The position numbers and the translations under genes are program-made. This document shows positions 35,522 through 47,394 of a stretch of 64,000 nucleotides of DNA, piece by piece; the stretch's first letter is position 1; each line of letters begins with the position of its first letter. Location of the stretch: NCBI GenBank assembly GCA_024195265.1, contig JAJLRJ010000014.1, positions 24,805,509 to 24,869,508 of the forward strand. The letters are read 5' to 3'. The DNA is from Dendrophyllia cribrosa. Lineage: Eukaryota; Cnidaria; Anthozoa; Scleractinia; Dendrophylliidae. Below the pieces are notes generated by a model. The model was not told the DNA's origin, did no database searches, and was given only the letters and a program-made list of their open reading frames with translations.

Positions 35522-36455
35522 TTACTCGCCTCCTGGAAGATCAAGGAACTCTTCTTCCTTACTGGTCAACAACCTGTTCCGTTCCATACGCTCTTGGTTT
35601 CTCTTTTTCAAGGCATTTACTTCTTTGGAAAACTGATCTCTTTGTTCGGGCGCCTGGCGGTAATGGAGACCTTTTAGCTCTGGAGCACCCCAAATATATA
35701 ATGTCTGTACCATCGTCAGCCAAGAGGAATTTACCCGGGTGCTTACCATTGTTATAGAAATATTGACCATCTACATGTCTCACGGAGTTCAACTTGTTAA
35801 GGTGGTCAGACACGAGGGGTCATGTAGCAGGGACATGTCACAGCGACATTTAGCAACGACAAAAATTTGTGCAGTACACACTGAAGGACATGTAGCAGGG
35901 AGTGCAGCGGGGACATGTACTAGGGAAAAAATCATAGCGCTTGCACACCACATGAAAACGTCGTGGGGACTTGTCTCAGGAACATGTTGCAGCGACACGT
36001 CCCCTCGTGTGAACTGATACTATCATAATTGTGCATCACCAATCTTGGGGACATTTTGTCCCCGCGATGTGTCCCATGAAGTTCAACAAGTTGAACTCCG
36101 TGAGACATGTCGCGGGGACAAAATGTCCCCAAGATTGGTGTTGCACAATTATGATAGTATCAGTTCACAAGAGTGGACGTGTCGCTGCAAGATGTTCCTG
36201 AGACATGTCCCCGCGACATTTTCATGTGGTGTGCAAGCGCTATGATCTTTTCCCTGCTACATGTCCCCGCTGCATGCACTCCCTGCTACATGTCCTTCAG
36301 TGTGTACTACACAGATTTTTGTCATTGCTAAGGTCGCTGCGACATGTCCCTGCTACATGACCCCTCGTGTCTGACCACCTTAAAGCTCGTGGAGGTCGGT
36401 ACATTGGGACTGGCAAGAGGTGTCTTGCACAATGTACTTAAACCCTTTCTCTTGT
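35522..36455 (-). pseudogene. Unrecognised protein fragment split by a TTAA element
   Basis: The minus strand of 35522-35800 reads as protein in two successive frames. LNSVRHVDGQYFYNNGKHPG and FLLADDGTDIIYLG come first. After a shift near 35640 comes a charged, helical end (RDQFSKEVNALKKRNQERME) up to the stop at 35522. The other side of the inserted element (36384-36455) reads YIVQDTSCQSQCTDLHEL in a compatible frame, give or take one base at the junction. The element at 35801-36379 therefore appears to have landed in an exon. I do not know the family. With at least one further frameshift the copy is likely dead. Confidence 0.45.
35801..36379. mobile_element. Long palindromic element with TTAA target duplication
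   Basis: The two ~285-bp halves are inverted copies. They begin GGTGGTCAGACACGAGGGGT and end in its complement, with TTAA at 35797-35800 and at 36380-36383. Words of the type GGGACATGT and TGTAGCAGGGA recur throughout. TTAA targets are typical of piggyBac and Kolobok families. No transposase is present. The ORFs printed through it are symmetric by-products. Confidence 0.9.
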
Positions 36456-36546
36456 GGTAATGAATAATTGTAATTGTGAAATGCGAATGAAATGCAAGTG
36501 CACAAATTAATCAAAACTTTCAATAGTCGATACTGTTAAACAGCTT

Positions 36547-37220
36547 TATTCCTGCTTTTGTATTCTACCAAACCTATTCAAACGTCTACAATTTTCTTAC
36601 AGCAGGCGAAAGGGATATTAAATACTTTGATCGTTAACATAAATATGAATTAAAATGACGGGTTACATTGAATGTCTATTTTCCTGCTTTTGTCTTTTAC
36701 TTCTTAAAGCTAAGACACCCTACAACGTATTTCTTCTTTAGCAGGTACCATATATATTATACTAGTTCGCTAACTTAAACACACTGTTGCTTCGAACTTT
36801 CTCGTCCCGCGGAGTCACTTTCAAAATGAAATGCAAAAGCTTTTCCTGAATTTCTACCAAAGCTATTAAAACGTATACATTTTTCTTACAGCGGGCGAAA
36901 TGGATAAATACTTTGATCATTGGGATAAACACTTTGATCGTTAACATAAATATCAATTAAAATGATGGATTACATTGATTGTCTATTTTTCTGCTTTTGT
37001 CTTTTACTCCTTAAAGGCTAAGATATCTTACAATGTATTTCTTCTATAGCAGGCAACACAAGCTCGCTAACTGAAACGCACTGTTGATTCGAACTTTCTT
37101 TAGCTTAAACCCTGAGTAACTTTAATGCACAAGCTTTTCCTGCTTTTAAATTCTACCAAAGCTATTAATACGGCTACAATTTTCTTACAGCAGACAACGG
37201 GATAAATACTTTAATTTAAT
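36547..37220. repeat. Tandem ~295-bp repeat, about 2.3 copies
   Basis: Units begin near 36548, 36842 and 37137 with TTCCTG...TTCTACCAAA.CTATT, then ACAATTTTCTTACAGC(A/G)GGCGAAA. Each copy carries an acceptor-like CTTACAG. Substitutions separate the copies. Confidence 0.75.
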
Positions 37221-38173
37221 TTGCTTGTTTGCTCTACTGTTCCTGTTTTTTTTTTATTTTCTGAAAGACTGACAACGAAGCTCGCTAATTCAAACTTTCG
37301 CAAACTCCAATCTAGAGTACTTCCCCCTACTTTACTCTGAATGCATTATATCATTGTAGATTAACCCCAAATAAATCGAATAGATTTTGTTTCCACAGAA
37401 GATTTAAAGTTATTAGACTTCCACTGTAAATAGCTTTAAAGGCGATAATAAAAGCTGAATATATTGGATAATTGTTTTCCTACTTTTGCCTATCCTACTC
37501 TAAATTAAAATAAAATCAACCGATTGACGGGAAACTTTACCAAAATGTGTGTCAAGAATAAACGAACAGCTACTAAAACAGCATGTGCTTACAATAAATG
37601 CTCTCTTTTCCTGATTTTAACTTTACGCTAAATTGAAAACTATACTACAAAAAACATCTAGAGATCTATTAATGCGCAGGAATTTCGTTGGTACTACTAG
37701 TACTCTTTCCTTAGCCGAACCAACGTTGCTTCGATGTTGAAGACAGACACCTAGGATAAAAGGAGTAGCGGTCTTACGTAAGAAACAAAAACCTAAAGAA
37801 TGTACTAGAACATTATTCACCAGGCCATTTAAATGGGATGAGACATATCTCCGTAAGATTTCTTGAGCTTAGATCACTGTAATTATTTTTAAGTTATTCT
37901 CCCAATTTTTACTTTTAAATGTTTTATAATTTAATTTTTAATGAGTGAAACAAATGTTTTTTTCAACCACCTAAATATTGAAAGATGTGGATCCGTTTTC
38001 TTTCTTGATTTTGAAATAAATGATGTCTAATTTTCTTTTTGTGTAGGAGCGTATTTGAATTCACTACTGGATTTTATGTATCTGCATTTGTATTTCGCGT
38101 TCTAATCAGTTTTTCAACTATATTTCCTTCAAAATAGTCTACCTGTTGATGTATTTTAATTTCTTACATATTG
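37221..38173. other. No gene recognised
   Basis: AT-rich spacer. 37265-37372 is a diverged copy of 32546-32660. Small ORFs have no family features. Confidence 0.4.
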
Positions 38174-38458
38174 TTAGATATGGGCCTCTTCCACTGGCTC
38201 ATGGCAAACATCAGCGATAAGGAAAAGGGACGAGAGCTTTGTTTGTGCCCCTTGGTCACATTTTCCATTGCTGTACTGATCGCCATTACAATTGTCGTCC
38301 TGCTCTTCCGCTGGGATGTTATTATCATGCTCTTCTGTTTCTTCAAGAGTGACATCAATAACGCCAGTGTCTTTCACAGCATCTGTAATGGTGGTCATTT
38401 CCATTTGTCCAGTGTCCAGTTGAGTGTCAAGGACGTTCGTTCCAGCTAATCCACTCAT
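38174..38458 (-). CDS. Hypothetical acidic protein or first exon
   Basis: 94 codons from an ATG at 38458 (MSGLAGTNVLDTQ). It is rich in Asp, Glu, Thr and Asn (VTLEETEEHDNN, PAEEQDDN) and ends VEEAHI. The base composition is higher in GC than the surroundings, and the acidic, low-complexity protein is unlike random AT-rich ORFs. It lies 240 bp outside the LTR element. There is no recognised domain. It may be a first exon of a host gene reading away from the retrotransposon, or may be chance. Confidence 0.3.
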   Translation of the reverse strand: MSGLAGTNVLDTQLDTGQMEMTTITDAVKDTGVIDVTLEETEEHDNNIPAEEQDDNCNGDQYSNGKCDQGAQTKLSSLFLIADVCHEPVEEAHI

Positions 38459-38705
38459 TTCCTCCGGCAATGCGATAAGTGGGAGAACTAAACCCAGACA
38501 GCAAGAAAGGGATAAATGTGGATTTTGGCGCCATTCCTTTAGATATTCATATAGGTGTACTGCATACTGAACTGAGAAGAAACGGCAAAGAAAAAAAGCG
38601 TTTTGTTACAACTAGAAATATTTGCTTAAAATCATTCAGTATATTTAAGCTCACACTTAACGCCATGCATTTAGTTTTATGATTTTCTCTGTAATTAAAA
38701 AGTGC

Positions 38706-38710
38706 ATTAT
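38706..38710. repeat. 5-bp target duplication ATTAT (left)
   Basis: Matches 43310-43314 at the other outer LTR edge. Confidence 0.8.
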
Positions 38711-38822
38711 TATAGAATCTTGGGTTGTAAATATTCCTTTTAATGCATCTTCACATTGATTCGTACACAGCCTATTCTGACTCCGCTCATGCGCATGTCC
38801 TGTGACGTAATAGGATACTACA
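38711..38822 (-). repeat. 3' LTR (112 bp) of the gypsy element
   Basis: On the minus strand it begins TGTAGTATCC. It differs from the other LTR (43198-43309) by one base. A purine tract (AAAGGAAGAGAGGGA in minus sense, 38823-38837) abuts it internally and is the likely polypurine tract. Confidence 0.9.
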
Positions 38823-39025
38823 TCCCTCTCTTCCTTTAAGTAAAAAGTTCAATAAGTCATAACATGAACTCAACATGCTTCTTCTTGGGCTCATTACACG
38901 TATCTATAATGTCCAAGCAACAAAAAGGTCCAAGTACTATACTCTTTGAAATGTTAAAACAGTAAACTTATCAGTCTAGAATGTTCAAAAGGCATAATGT
39001 TCAAGTAACATAGTCTTTGAAATGT

Positions 39026-42000
39026 TCAGGCGCTCTTCTTGCTCTGACCGATCTGAAGTGCAGGTGGTTCAACTGGTACAACTGCAGGCGATTCATCAGG
39101 TGTAACTGGTACGTGTACTACTGCGGGCGGTCCAGTGGGTTCAACTGCCTCAGCTGCCTCAATGAAAGGTGAAGATTGATCTTCCTCGTCACTTGGAACA
39201 GGGTGCACTGGCATGTTGGGAGGTAGCTTTCTAAAGAATGATACATTTCTGGTGCAGTGCGCTCTGCATTCTGAGCTGTAATCATGCTTCCTTTCTTTTC
39301 CTTGATCTCGAATGGTTCAGGGTTGAATGGTGTGGACATCTTGTTCTGCTTTGGCTGCTTTACCAATACTTTGTCACCAACGTTTAGGTCTGTGCCTTTG
39401 GCATGACTGCACTTATCTGCATACTCTTTCATCTTCTCCTTTCTTTTGGCATCAGTTTCTCTGAATTTCGGAGGTGTCTGATCGTGCTGCACCCGAGGTA
39501 GTGTGGACTTGAGCTTTCGCCCATTTAGCAACTCTGAAGGAGACTTTCCTGTCGTGCTGTGAGGAGATGTCCTGTACTGTCAAAGGAAAGTGAATAATTC
39601 TTGCCTCCAGCTCTTGCCTTCAATGACTGCTGTCCTAATTGCCTTCTCTAGCGTCCTCATCAATCTCTCCGCCTCACCATTTGCTTTAGGCCACACAGGA
39701 GTTATTCTGCGATGTTTGAAACCAAGGTGGGAGGCGAACATCTAAAAACTTTCACTGTTGAATGGGGGACCATTGTCCGTTCTCACTATTTCATGGATAC
39801 CTTGTCTGGCAAAAATGCTGTCAAGATGGGGATCACTGATCTGGCGGAGGTTGACCTTATAATCTCCACTTCTGGATACCGACTGAAATCATCCGTCACG
39901 ACTAACAAGTAGTCCCCATTCGGAAAGGGACCGCAGGCAGCGGGGACATTTGTAGAGGTTCCGCTGTTGACTTTGGATCATGATTTGCAGCTTGACATGG
40001 TAGACACCCTTTTACTGCTTCCTCCACCATTCTATCCATCCCTGGAAACCAGACTGAGTCTCGCAGAAAACGTTTTGTTTTGACTATCCCTTGGTGTCCA
40101 GTGTGGGCTAGCATAATCATTCGACTTTGCAACTTCTCAGGAACTATTATGCGGGTTCCTCTCAGAATTACACCATTTGATACTGACAGTACCTGTTTGA
40201 TCTGTTGATACTGACTGACATCTTTTCCAACATCGTGCCATCTTTGGGTTGTTATCACTTTTGCCAGAGTCTGCAATGTTTCATCAGCTGCTGTTGCATC
40301 TTTAACTTCCTGAAGTGTAACAGCAGGGAGCACAGCATTAGTGGTTAGAAAGTTAACATAGACATCAACTCTGGACAAACGACTGGAAGTCTTTGCCTGT
40401 TTGGGATCCGGATGGCGACTCGTGTAATCAGCTGGATTGTCTGCTCCTGGCTTGTAAACAACCTTGACTTTATATGGCTGTAAACGCAGCTGTAATCTTT
40501 CAAGTCTTGCACTAGCTTTGCAAGTGGGATTGTTAAAAATTGTCTCTTGTGGCTTGTGATCTGTGATTACCTGGAAGGATGATCCATAAAGGTACAGGTG
40601 GAAGTGTTCAATTCCCCAGACCACGGCAAGAGCTTCTCTTTCGGTTTGGCTGTAACGGCTTTCGCAATCAGTAAGTGAACCAACTTGCATATGCTATAAT
40701 GTTTGTCCCTCCATCTTCTGTCACTTGCGTAAGGATTGCTCCCTGTTCGACCGGACTGGCATCGACAATCAGCTCTGTTTTGAGCGATGGATTGAAATAT
40801 TTCATGACTTCTGAAGTTGCCATACGAGCTTTAAGGCAATCAAATGCGTGTTGCTGTTCTGGTCCCCACACCCATTTGGCATTTTGATGTGTGAGTAGAC
40901 GGATTGGAGCAGAGATGGATGCAAAGTCCTTGATGAAACGTGCAAGGTACTGGGCCAAGCCGAGGAAGCTGCGTGCTTCTGTTGCATTCTTGGGAGGGCT
41001 GGCATTGATGAGGGACGAAATTTTCTTGTCATCAGCACTGAGGCCATCTGCAGAGAAGCGATGACCGAAAAAGTCAATGGATGACTGGTTGAACAGACAC
41101 TTCTCAGGATTTGCATCGAAGTTGTTTTCTCTCATTCTCTGAAGAACAGTTCGTAAAGAAATGTCATGATCAGCTTGACTCTTGCCAAATACTATTATGT
41201 CGTCAGATATGTTTCTAACACCTTCGATCCCTTGGAGAACATCTTCTATGGATTTCTGAAAGACTTCAGCTGCTGACTTAATTCCAAAACTTAGTCGCTT
41301 GTAGCGAAACAAGCATATGTGAGTAGCGAAAGTAGTGATGCTTCGGGATTCTTCATCGAGCTCAAGCTGGTGATATCCTTGGTTTAAGTCTATCTTGCTG
41401 AAAAGAGTGGCTCCATTCAGATCAACAATCAGGTCTTCTACAGTGGGTACAGCTGGATGCCGTTCCCGTTCTATAGCCTGATTAGCCGCTCTCATATCGA
41501 CACATATGCGTATTCCGGTCTTCTTTGTGGCTACCACTATTGGGGAGACCCACGGAGTTGCACCTTCAGCTCTTTCTATTATGTCAAGTTCCTCTAACTT
41601 GTTTAGTTCAGCCTCGACTTGGTCACGGATGTGAAACAGTAGTCTGCGGTACTTTTGAGCAAGTGGTTTTGCACTGTCATTAATGTGTAGCTTTGCAGTT
41701 TTGTCTTTCATCTTCCCTAGCCCCTCAAAGCAATCTTTGTAGTCTTCAAGGATGTTGTCATCTTTAGGTGTGTACACACTGTTTATGATGTGCAGTAGCC
41801 CAAGGTCAACTGCCGTCTCATAACCGATTAAATTCCCATCACTGCCATCGACAACACAGAATTGCGTGACGGTCGACTTGCTGGTCACGCCTGATTTGAT
41901 TTCGGCTTGGAACTTTCCAACAACCGGTAGAGACTCAGTAGATCTATAACCATAGATTCGTTTTGAGGTAGGTGTGAGGTCAATGTTCTTCAGCTGATTG

Positions 42001-42173
42001 AAGGAACATGTGTCAATAACATTCACTCCTGCTCCTGAGTCAATTAGACATTTCACTGTTTTGCCCCCAATGGTAATGTCAGTTAACGGTTGAATCTTGT
42101 CACGCATGGAATGGGGAGTGATACGGTAGGTGTATTCTTCATCGGTGGAGTCATCGCCATCGTTTACTTCCAC
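39026..42173 (-). pseudogene. pol: gypsy pol: protease, RT, RNase H, integrase (disrupted)
   Basis: Segment 42173-40668 holds the aspartic protease ([12 protein letters not shown]) and the reverse transcriptase ([33 protein letters not shown]), then enters RNase H. One inserted base near 40685 shifts the frame. 40690-39902 continues with RNase H and the integrase HHCC finger (HTGHQG..., CLPCQ). Near 39925 a deletion and frame change break the integrase core. Its TDD, TDNGPP and GEAERL residues are still readable between 39905 and 39720, with stops among them. 39531-39118 and 39214-39026 carry the C-terminal domain and a Pro/Val-rich tail in two frames. Not functional as it stands. Confidence 0.9.
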
Positions 42174-42917
42174 GGTATTGACCTTCTTGGTAGAAAATCT
42201 GCTTCTACATACTTTGGCAAAATGGCCCTTCTTGTGACAGTGTTTGCAAGTTTCATTCAGTGCTGGGCAAGGTCGTCCTTTGTGAGGGTAGTTTTCTCCA
42301 CACCTGTAGCATTTTTTGTTTTCAGGCGGGCGCTTTCCTTCTTTGACGGTTTGGACTTCCGTTACTCTGGCTAGCTTTTCCTACTCCTCGATGCCTTTAG
42401 TTTGCATTTCAGACATTTCTAAACCACGACCATAGTCGAGTAAAGCCTTGAGATCCATGTCTTCTCGTAAGGCTCTTCGCCGTAAGCGTGAAGATAAACA
42501 GGACATGACAATGTGTGATTTGATTTCTTCGTCTTCTTTGTCGAACTCGCATGTTTGCGCCAGACGCCTAAGCCGTGTGCAGTAGGTATCTAGAGATTCA
42601 CCGGAATTCTGAGTGGCATTTCTGAACTTGTAAATTTCATAGGTTTTGTTTACCTTTGGCTGGAAGTAAGCGTTCAAGGCAGCGACGGCTTTGTCATATT
42701 CCTTGTCTTCTCCTCGATCTGGAAGCGTTTCAAATACGTCACTCACTTCTTCACCAGCGGAGTATAGTAGCAGCGCTCTCTTTCTTGTTGTATCTTTGAT
42801 ATCATTAGCCGCGAGATACATTTCGAATCGTTTCAGCCATTTTTTCCAACGTGGGCCGACTGAAGCGTCGTCTTCGTGTACTGAAAATGCAGGAAATGGA
42901 GGCAAGACAGTCGCCAT
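42174..42917 (-). pseudogene. gag: gypsy gag with zinc knuckles; in-frame TAG before the knuckles
   Basis: The capsid-like region (MATVLPPFPAFSVHEDDA..., 178 residues, 42917-42381) has the usual YDKAVAALNAYF / RLRRLAQTC features. A TAG follows at 42383-42381. The same frame then continues through two Cys-rich knuckles ([15 protein letters not shown] and [14 protein letters not shown]) straight into the protease. The stop could be a single mutation or a readthrough stop of the kind some retroelements use. The ATG has no competitor upstream in the frame. Confidence 0.88.
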
Positions 42918-43197
42918 TTCGCTCCGGTAGTCGTGAAATTGTTTCTTGTAATCTTTGGAAGTAATTTTTCGAAGTAATCTTGGATGTGATCTTGTAGCGA
43001 CAGCAAATTATTGAGCAAACTTTGTCGAGATTTGTGAATTCGCGCCTTAGTGAAATGACGGCCAGCGCACGTGGCGTTGAGAACCGAACACGATTGCACG
43101 GACGATTGCACGTTTGCCGAGTGAATTCGTTCCAAGGTGGCTGTAAATTCGCTTTAGCTATCCTCTCAAGTTCGCTTTAGTCATCCTCGTCGCCAGA

Positions 43198-43309
43198 TAT
43201 AGAATCTTGGGTTGTAAATATTCCTTTTAATGCATCTTCACATTGATTCGTACACAGCCTATTCTGACTCCGCTAATGCGCATGTCCTGTGACGTAATAG
43301 GATACTACA
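43198..43309 (-). repeat. 5' LTR (112 bp) of the gypsy element
   Basis: One mismatch to 38711-38822 (A/C near 43276). Flanked outside by ATTAT (43310-43314). Confidence 0.9.
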
Positions 43310-43314
43310 ATTAT

Positions 43315-44444
43315 AATGAAACATTTCACCATCAAAAACTTGGAAAACAGGCGTATAGACGTGTAAATGCCTGAAAATTAATAATTGGGTAACAACATAG
43401 TGCAAAAGGTGATCGTGTTTTACTATTTTCGCGTTTTTCTTCAAATCGTGGATAGACACGGTTTTAGATACGGTTTTGCTCACCGTTGGCTTTTTCTAGG
43501 TCCAATTTGCTCCTCCTATTTTATTCCTTTAAGGAAAGTGATTCTTAAGAAACAAGAGGCTCCAAGCAGTTTATACTCATACGCATGAGTAACAATGTTT
43601 TTTGATAGTATATTTTAAACATGATAAGAAGATGTCCGACATGGAGAAGAGTTACTCCTTTCATTCAGTCATTGTTCCTGAAAACCAGGTTATTTACTAT
43701 TGAATGTTTTGTAAATGAAGGCTGTACCACAATGAAGCCAGTGATTCGTCTAAGTCTTATATATACACCGAATGCAAATATGGCGGCCGATTTATTATTC
43801 TTTTATATGTATGTTAATAAGCCTGACTAGCCCCATTTTAGAGTAAACATTCCTTCGAGCTATGCACATGCTAACGAGGCCAGTCAGGCTAATTTACATA
43901 CACATAAAAGAATAATAAATCGGCAGCCATATTTGCATTCGGTGTATACCTAACGTGAAATTTAGTAATGTAAGTAGGGTTGTAGGAGACGCTGTCGTGA
44001 CGACACTTCAGTAATGCTGTTTTACCGGAAGTGAGAGTAGTCGGAAGTCACTAAACAGGAAGTGTAAATGGAAAACCTATGAACCGGAAGTGCACAATTT
44101 AAAAATACGCGTGTATAAATTTGCATGCAAAATCGTGACACAAAAAAAATTATAACAAAAAGAATAAAAAAGAAAAACGGAGGGCAAATTTTAACTCATG
44201 CCGCTTTGCATACCGCTCCGCGCATGACTAATTAGAAATTGACGCATGGTCTTAACGTTGGCAATAAATAAAACTCAGTAAAAATGTTGTTTTCCTCAAT
44301 TTTTGCACGGGCTAATTTTTGTTTTTAACTGTAGTGCGACAAGGCCCTTATCCATTCAAAAGGTGACAGAGCAAGTAAAATTTACTTGTTGCATAATAAG
44401 GTGTCTAAGGACTTTAACTCGCGTTTGAGCATACAAGGTAAGTG
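43315..44444. other. Spacer downstream of the membrane protein gene
   Basis: No gene. It holds a palindrome at 43762-43948 (listed separately) and presumably the 3' UTR of the gene ending at 44445. No confident poly(A) signal was chosen. Confidence 0.4.
43762..43948. mobile_element. Palindromic MITE-like element (187 bp)
   Basis: TATACACCGAATGCAAATAT and its complement form ends whose pairing continues through GATTTATTATTCTTTTAT and GCCTGACT to a ~45-bp loop. No coding capacity. Confidence 0.75.
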
Positions 44445-46066
44445 TTAATGATAAAAAATGCTACGACCAATTAAGTTAAACCACGTTTTCTTACAGAAAA
44501 GAAGCCCCATGACCAGGGTATTTGCTCCAAGAACCAGTATGTTGAATATGACAGCGTCCGTGTATGCGTTGTTCGAAGAGGGTACGTTCTCTGCAGGAAT
44601 CTTACTCACCGCACCAATACCCAAGTTAACAACAGTAACCGCAAGGGATACCGTCATCAATCTGTTCTCGAAAGCGTCTTGTATGGGCTGGATCCAGGCA
44701 AAAAGCACCCCATACATCCCACCAACGACCCATGTTAAACCAATATATGATCTGGTTTCTTGCCCCACGAGGATGAGACCAGAAGTAATGATTACTTTAC
44801 GGGACATCTCAACGAGCTCCCAATACCACGAACGAGTTTCGTAGTTTTCGAAGAGGAAACGCAACCCTGTGATCATTTCGGTACTTGGGCCTGGATCCCC
44901 AGATGTCTCGTCGTTCGTGGCGGCTATTATTATTCTTCGATGTCTCCAAAGAGCGATGAATGTGGCCACTGGAAGGGCGATGATATAGACAGCGGATATA
45001 TACCCCACGATTACCAGCTGGTTGTACCCTGAATTATGGCATTGTATGCTGTAATCTGCTTTAAGATATTTGGAACACGTCTCGTCTTCTTGGTCCTGAC
45101 AAATTCTCTGACAAGTTATTGGCAAGACAGATGCCGTCTTGGAGCAAGTGCTGAGGTATGTTAAGTACAGAATGAAAAACAAATTTCTATAAACCGCTTC
45201 TTTTAACTCGGAAACTTTACTCGACTTCTCTTCCTTCTGCAGGGATCGATTCCTTGAGATGATAAGTTTACGCACTCCATATACTACCCCTGCAAAGCCA
45301 ATAACAGCAGTATTTACCGACATAATCGCAAACAGATTTCCAAAGGCATCTACGTGTAGTCCCGGAGAAAGGCAGTGGACTGGAGCCATCTGAAGAATAT
45401 TCAGCTGAAATACTGCTGAATACTTGCCGATAACTTGCAGAGAATCTGGCCATGATATGTACGAAAACGCTTCCAGTAGACCGTAAGTGACCTGATAAAA
45501 GCCAATTGCGATCTTGATTTTGGATAAAAACGTGTCTATTAGTGATGGTTCGTTTTCATCGTTTTCATCTTTTGCATTCTTTTTCTTGCTTGTCCAAACC
45601 GAAACGGCTATGATAATCAAAGTAACGACAGCAATAATGCACAATTGTCCAGCGATCCACGTCTTGGATGGGCATCTGTTGCACGTTTCCAACTGTTTGT
45701 AATATCCAGAACTGCAAACACTACAGAGTGGACCTTTGTAACCGATCTTACAAGGAGAATCTAAACCACCTTTGCAAGACTCTTCAAGCGGGCATCTGTA
45801 AGGCGTCGGTATGGGATAAGGGTATTGTACATCAGTGCCGCCTAATGCAGGCCAGGATGTCAAAAGATTTTTAACAAAATACTGGTAACGATCTTTATGA
45901 GTCTCGTTCCTCCACCTCCACCAATAACCAGGTTTCAAAGAAAAGTAATCATCCATGCATTCCATTCCTCCTTTGCATTTCCGACATTCCTTGAACATAT
46001 GGGTTCGATAATACTGTTTCAAGCATGGGCAGCCACGAAGACCGGCAAAGGCATCTGTCTCTGTAC
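44445..46066 (-). CDS. Cysteine-rich multi-pass membrane protein, last exon
   Basis: 539 codons. It opens in phase after an acceptor (CTTTCACAG at 46067-46075) with GTETDAFAGLRGCPCL, then Cys-rich EGF/ephrin-receptor-like modules (CRKCKGGMECMDD, CPLEESCKGGLDSPC, CSVCSSGYYKQLETCNRCP). About seven or eight hydrophobic segments follow, the first IAGQLCIIAVVTLIIIAVSV, others near NTAVIGFAGVVYGV, VIVGYISAVYIIAL, SLAVTVVNLGIGAV and FNILVLGANTLVMGLLFC. It matches, from memory, a family of uncharacterised anthozoan proteins with GCC2/GCC3-type extracellular repeats. Ligand and role are unknown; a surface receptor or adhesion role is inference. Open to the stop at 44445. Confidence 0.85.
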
Positions 46067-47134
46067 CTGTGAAAGATTGAAGTTTGGATACATTTAATAT
46101 TGGAAATACCGATCAGAGACGACACTAAAATTTGTCAGTGGGAATGAAAATGAATCCCCATTTATACCAATTTTTAAACACATATTCACTTTAGTTATGG
46201 TATAACAAACAAGTTTCCTTTCAACCGCTGTGATTTCCTTGGTGAAGAGTCGGACTACAAACCTATCCATGCTCCTTAAGCCGAATTTACGCAGAAATCT
46301 GGTTGGGTAACAAAAATGAGCCGAAATCGACAGACTGCTTATACCAAACCATATTACAAAAATTCATCATTAAGTGTTGAACGTAAAATACAGTTTGTGT
46401 TGATATGAAAAGAAAACATGTAAGATTATCTGTTCCCGAAAGGGGATATTTCTTAATTATCCGCCTTATATTTTCGTAATTTGTGATATATTTTCGTTAA
46501 TTTTGTTCAGAGGATCAGTCGGTCAAAACAACAACTCTATCGTATCACAGTGACGCCGGAAAAGAAAATCAAGCTTTAAAACGTCAACTTTTTAGGCAAA
46601 CGTTATTTTTTCTTGTGCTTTGGGAACATTCAACATTCATCGCTGAAACTATTCAGGGGCTCACATTGGGGAGCTTGTTATGTTCGAATCTGATCTTTGT
46701 TGAATTTAACAATATAGTTACGTAATGTGTTTTGAAAAAATCTACTTTTATCTTGTGATTAGCTATTTTGTTTAGATTACCCGTGCGAAATTGTTCAAGA
46801 AAATCCTGGGAAATTCTTAGAATTCCCAAGAATAAATCTCAAGAAATCCCGGGAACTCTCACGGGTAGGTAATACACTTAGGGATTGTAAAACTGTATTT
46901 AAGATCACTTTTTCCAATAGCTGTACAACTGATGAAGGTCGCAAGAACGAAACGTTTTTAAATACATTTTTACTACTTAAACTTCCAATAAGTTGTCCGT
47001 CCTAAGCCTTTTTAACTTTTTATCAAAATTACACATACCGAGGTTTTGGACTGAGAATCTTTAACAGATCTTTCTTGAAAAGAGATATCTTCGTTGGCTC
47101 GGGTAGCCTTTTCAAACTACTATACACCCTTTTG

Positions 47135-47360
47135 AAAAAATATTGAGACTTAAAAATATATATAAATATATATTCGTCCTTTATGTTTATATCGCATACG
47201 TGCTGACAAGCAGCAAATAGTTTTCAAGCAGGGTACAGTAGCATTTACAAACTCTACTGTACCCTCTTCGAGAACTATTTGCCGCCTATATCGTCGCGTA
47301 TGCGATATAAACACAAAGGACGAATATATATTTATATATATTTTAAAGTCTCTATTATGT
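47135..47360. repeat. Palindrome inside the hammerhead element
   Basis: Arms read ATATATTCGTCCTTTATGTT, then ATATCGCATACG, GCAAATAGTT and GGGTACAGTAG, paired with the complement on the right (TACTGTACCC..., GCGTATGCGATATAAACAC, AGGACGAATATATAT). Confidence 0.85.
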
Positions 47361-47394
47361 AGAGAATGTAGATCCAGGCTTCAGAAGTTATTCA

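Larger units (their letters stand above)
38711..43309 (-). mobile_element. Ty3/gypsy LTR retrotransposon, complete but broken
   Basis: 4.6 kb with 112-bp LTRs, ATTAT duplications, a plausible primer site just inside the 5' LTR (TGGCGACGAGGATGACT, minus sense, about 43179-43195) and a polypurine tract. In minus order: gag, zinc knuckles, protease, reverse transcriptase, RNase H, integrase and a Pro-rich C-terminus. In-frame stops, frameshifts and a small deletion interrupt the polyprotein. Confidence 0.93.

Noticed and set aside
35739..36245. Several ORFs of 66-92 codons within the TTAA palindrome
   Set aside because: They mirror each other because of the palindrome and have no protein-like conservation.
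44458..45032. Plus-strand ORFs opposite the membrane protein exon
   Set aside because: Shadows of the strong minus-strand coding frame.
46929..46955. Second hammerhead-like string (CTGATGAAGG ... CGAAACG)
   Set aside because: The core words are there, but stem II does not pair and no downstream strand supplies stems III and I. At best a degenerate motif.
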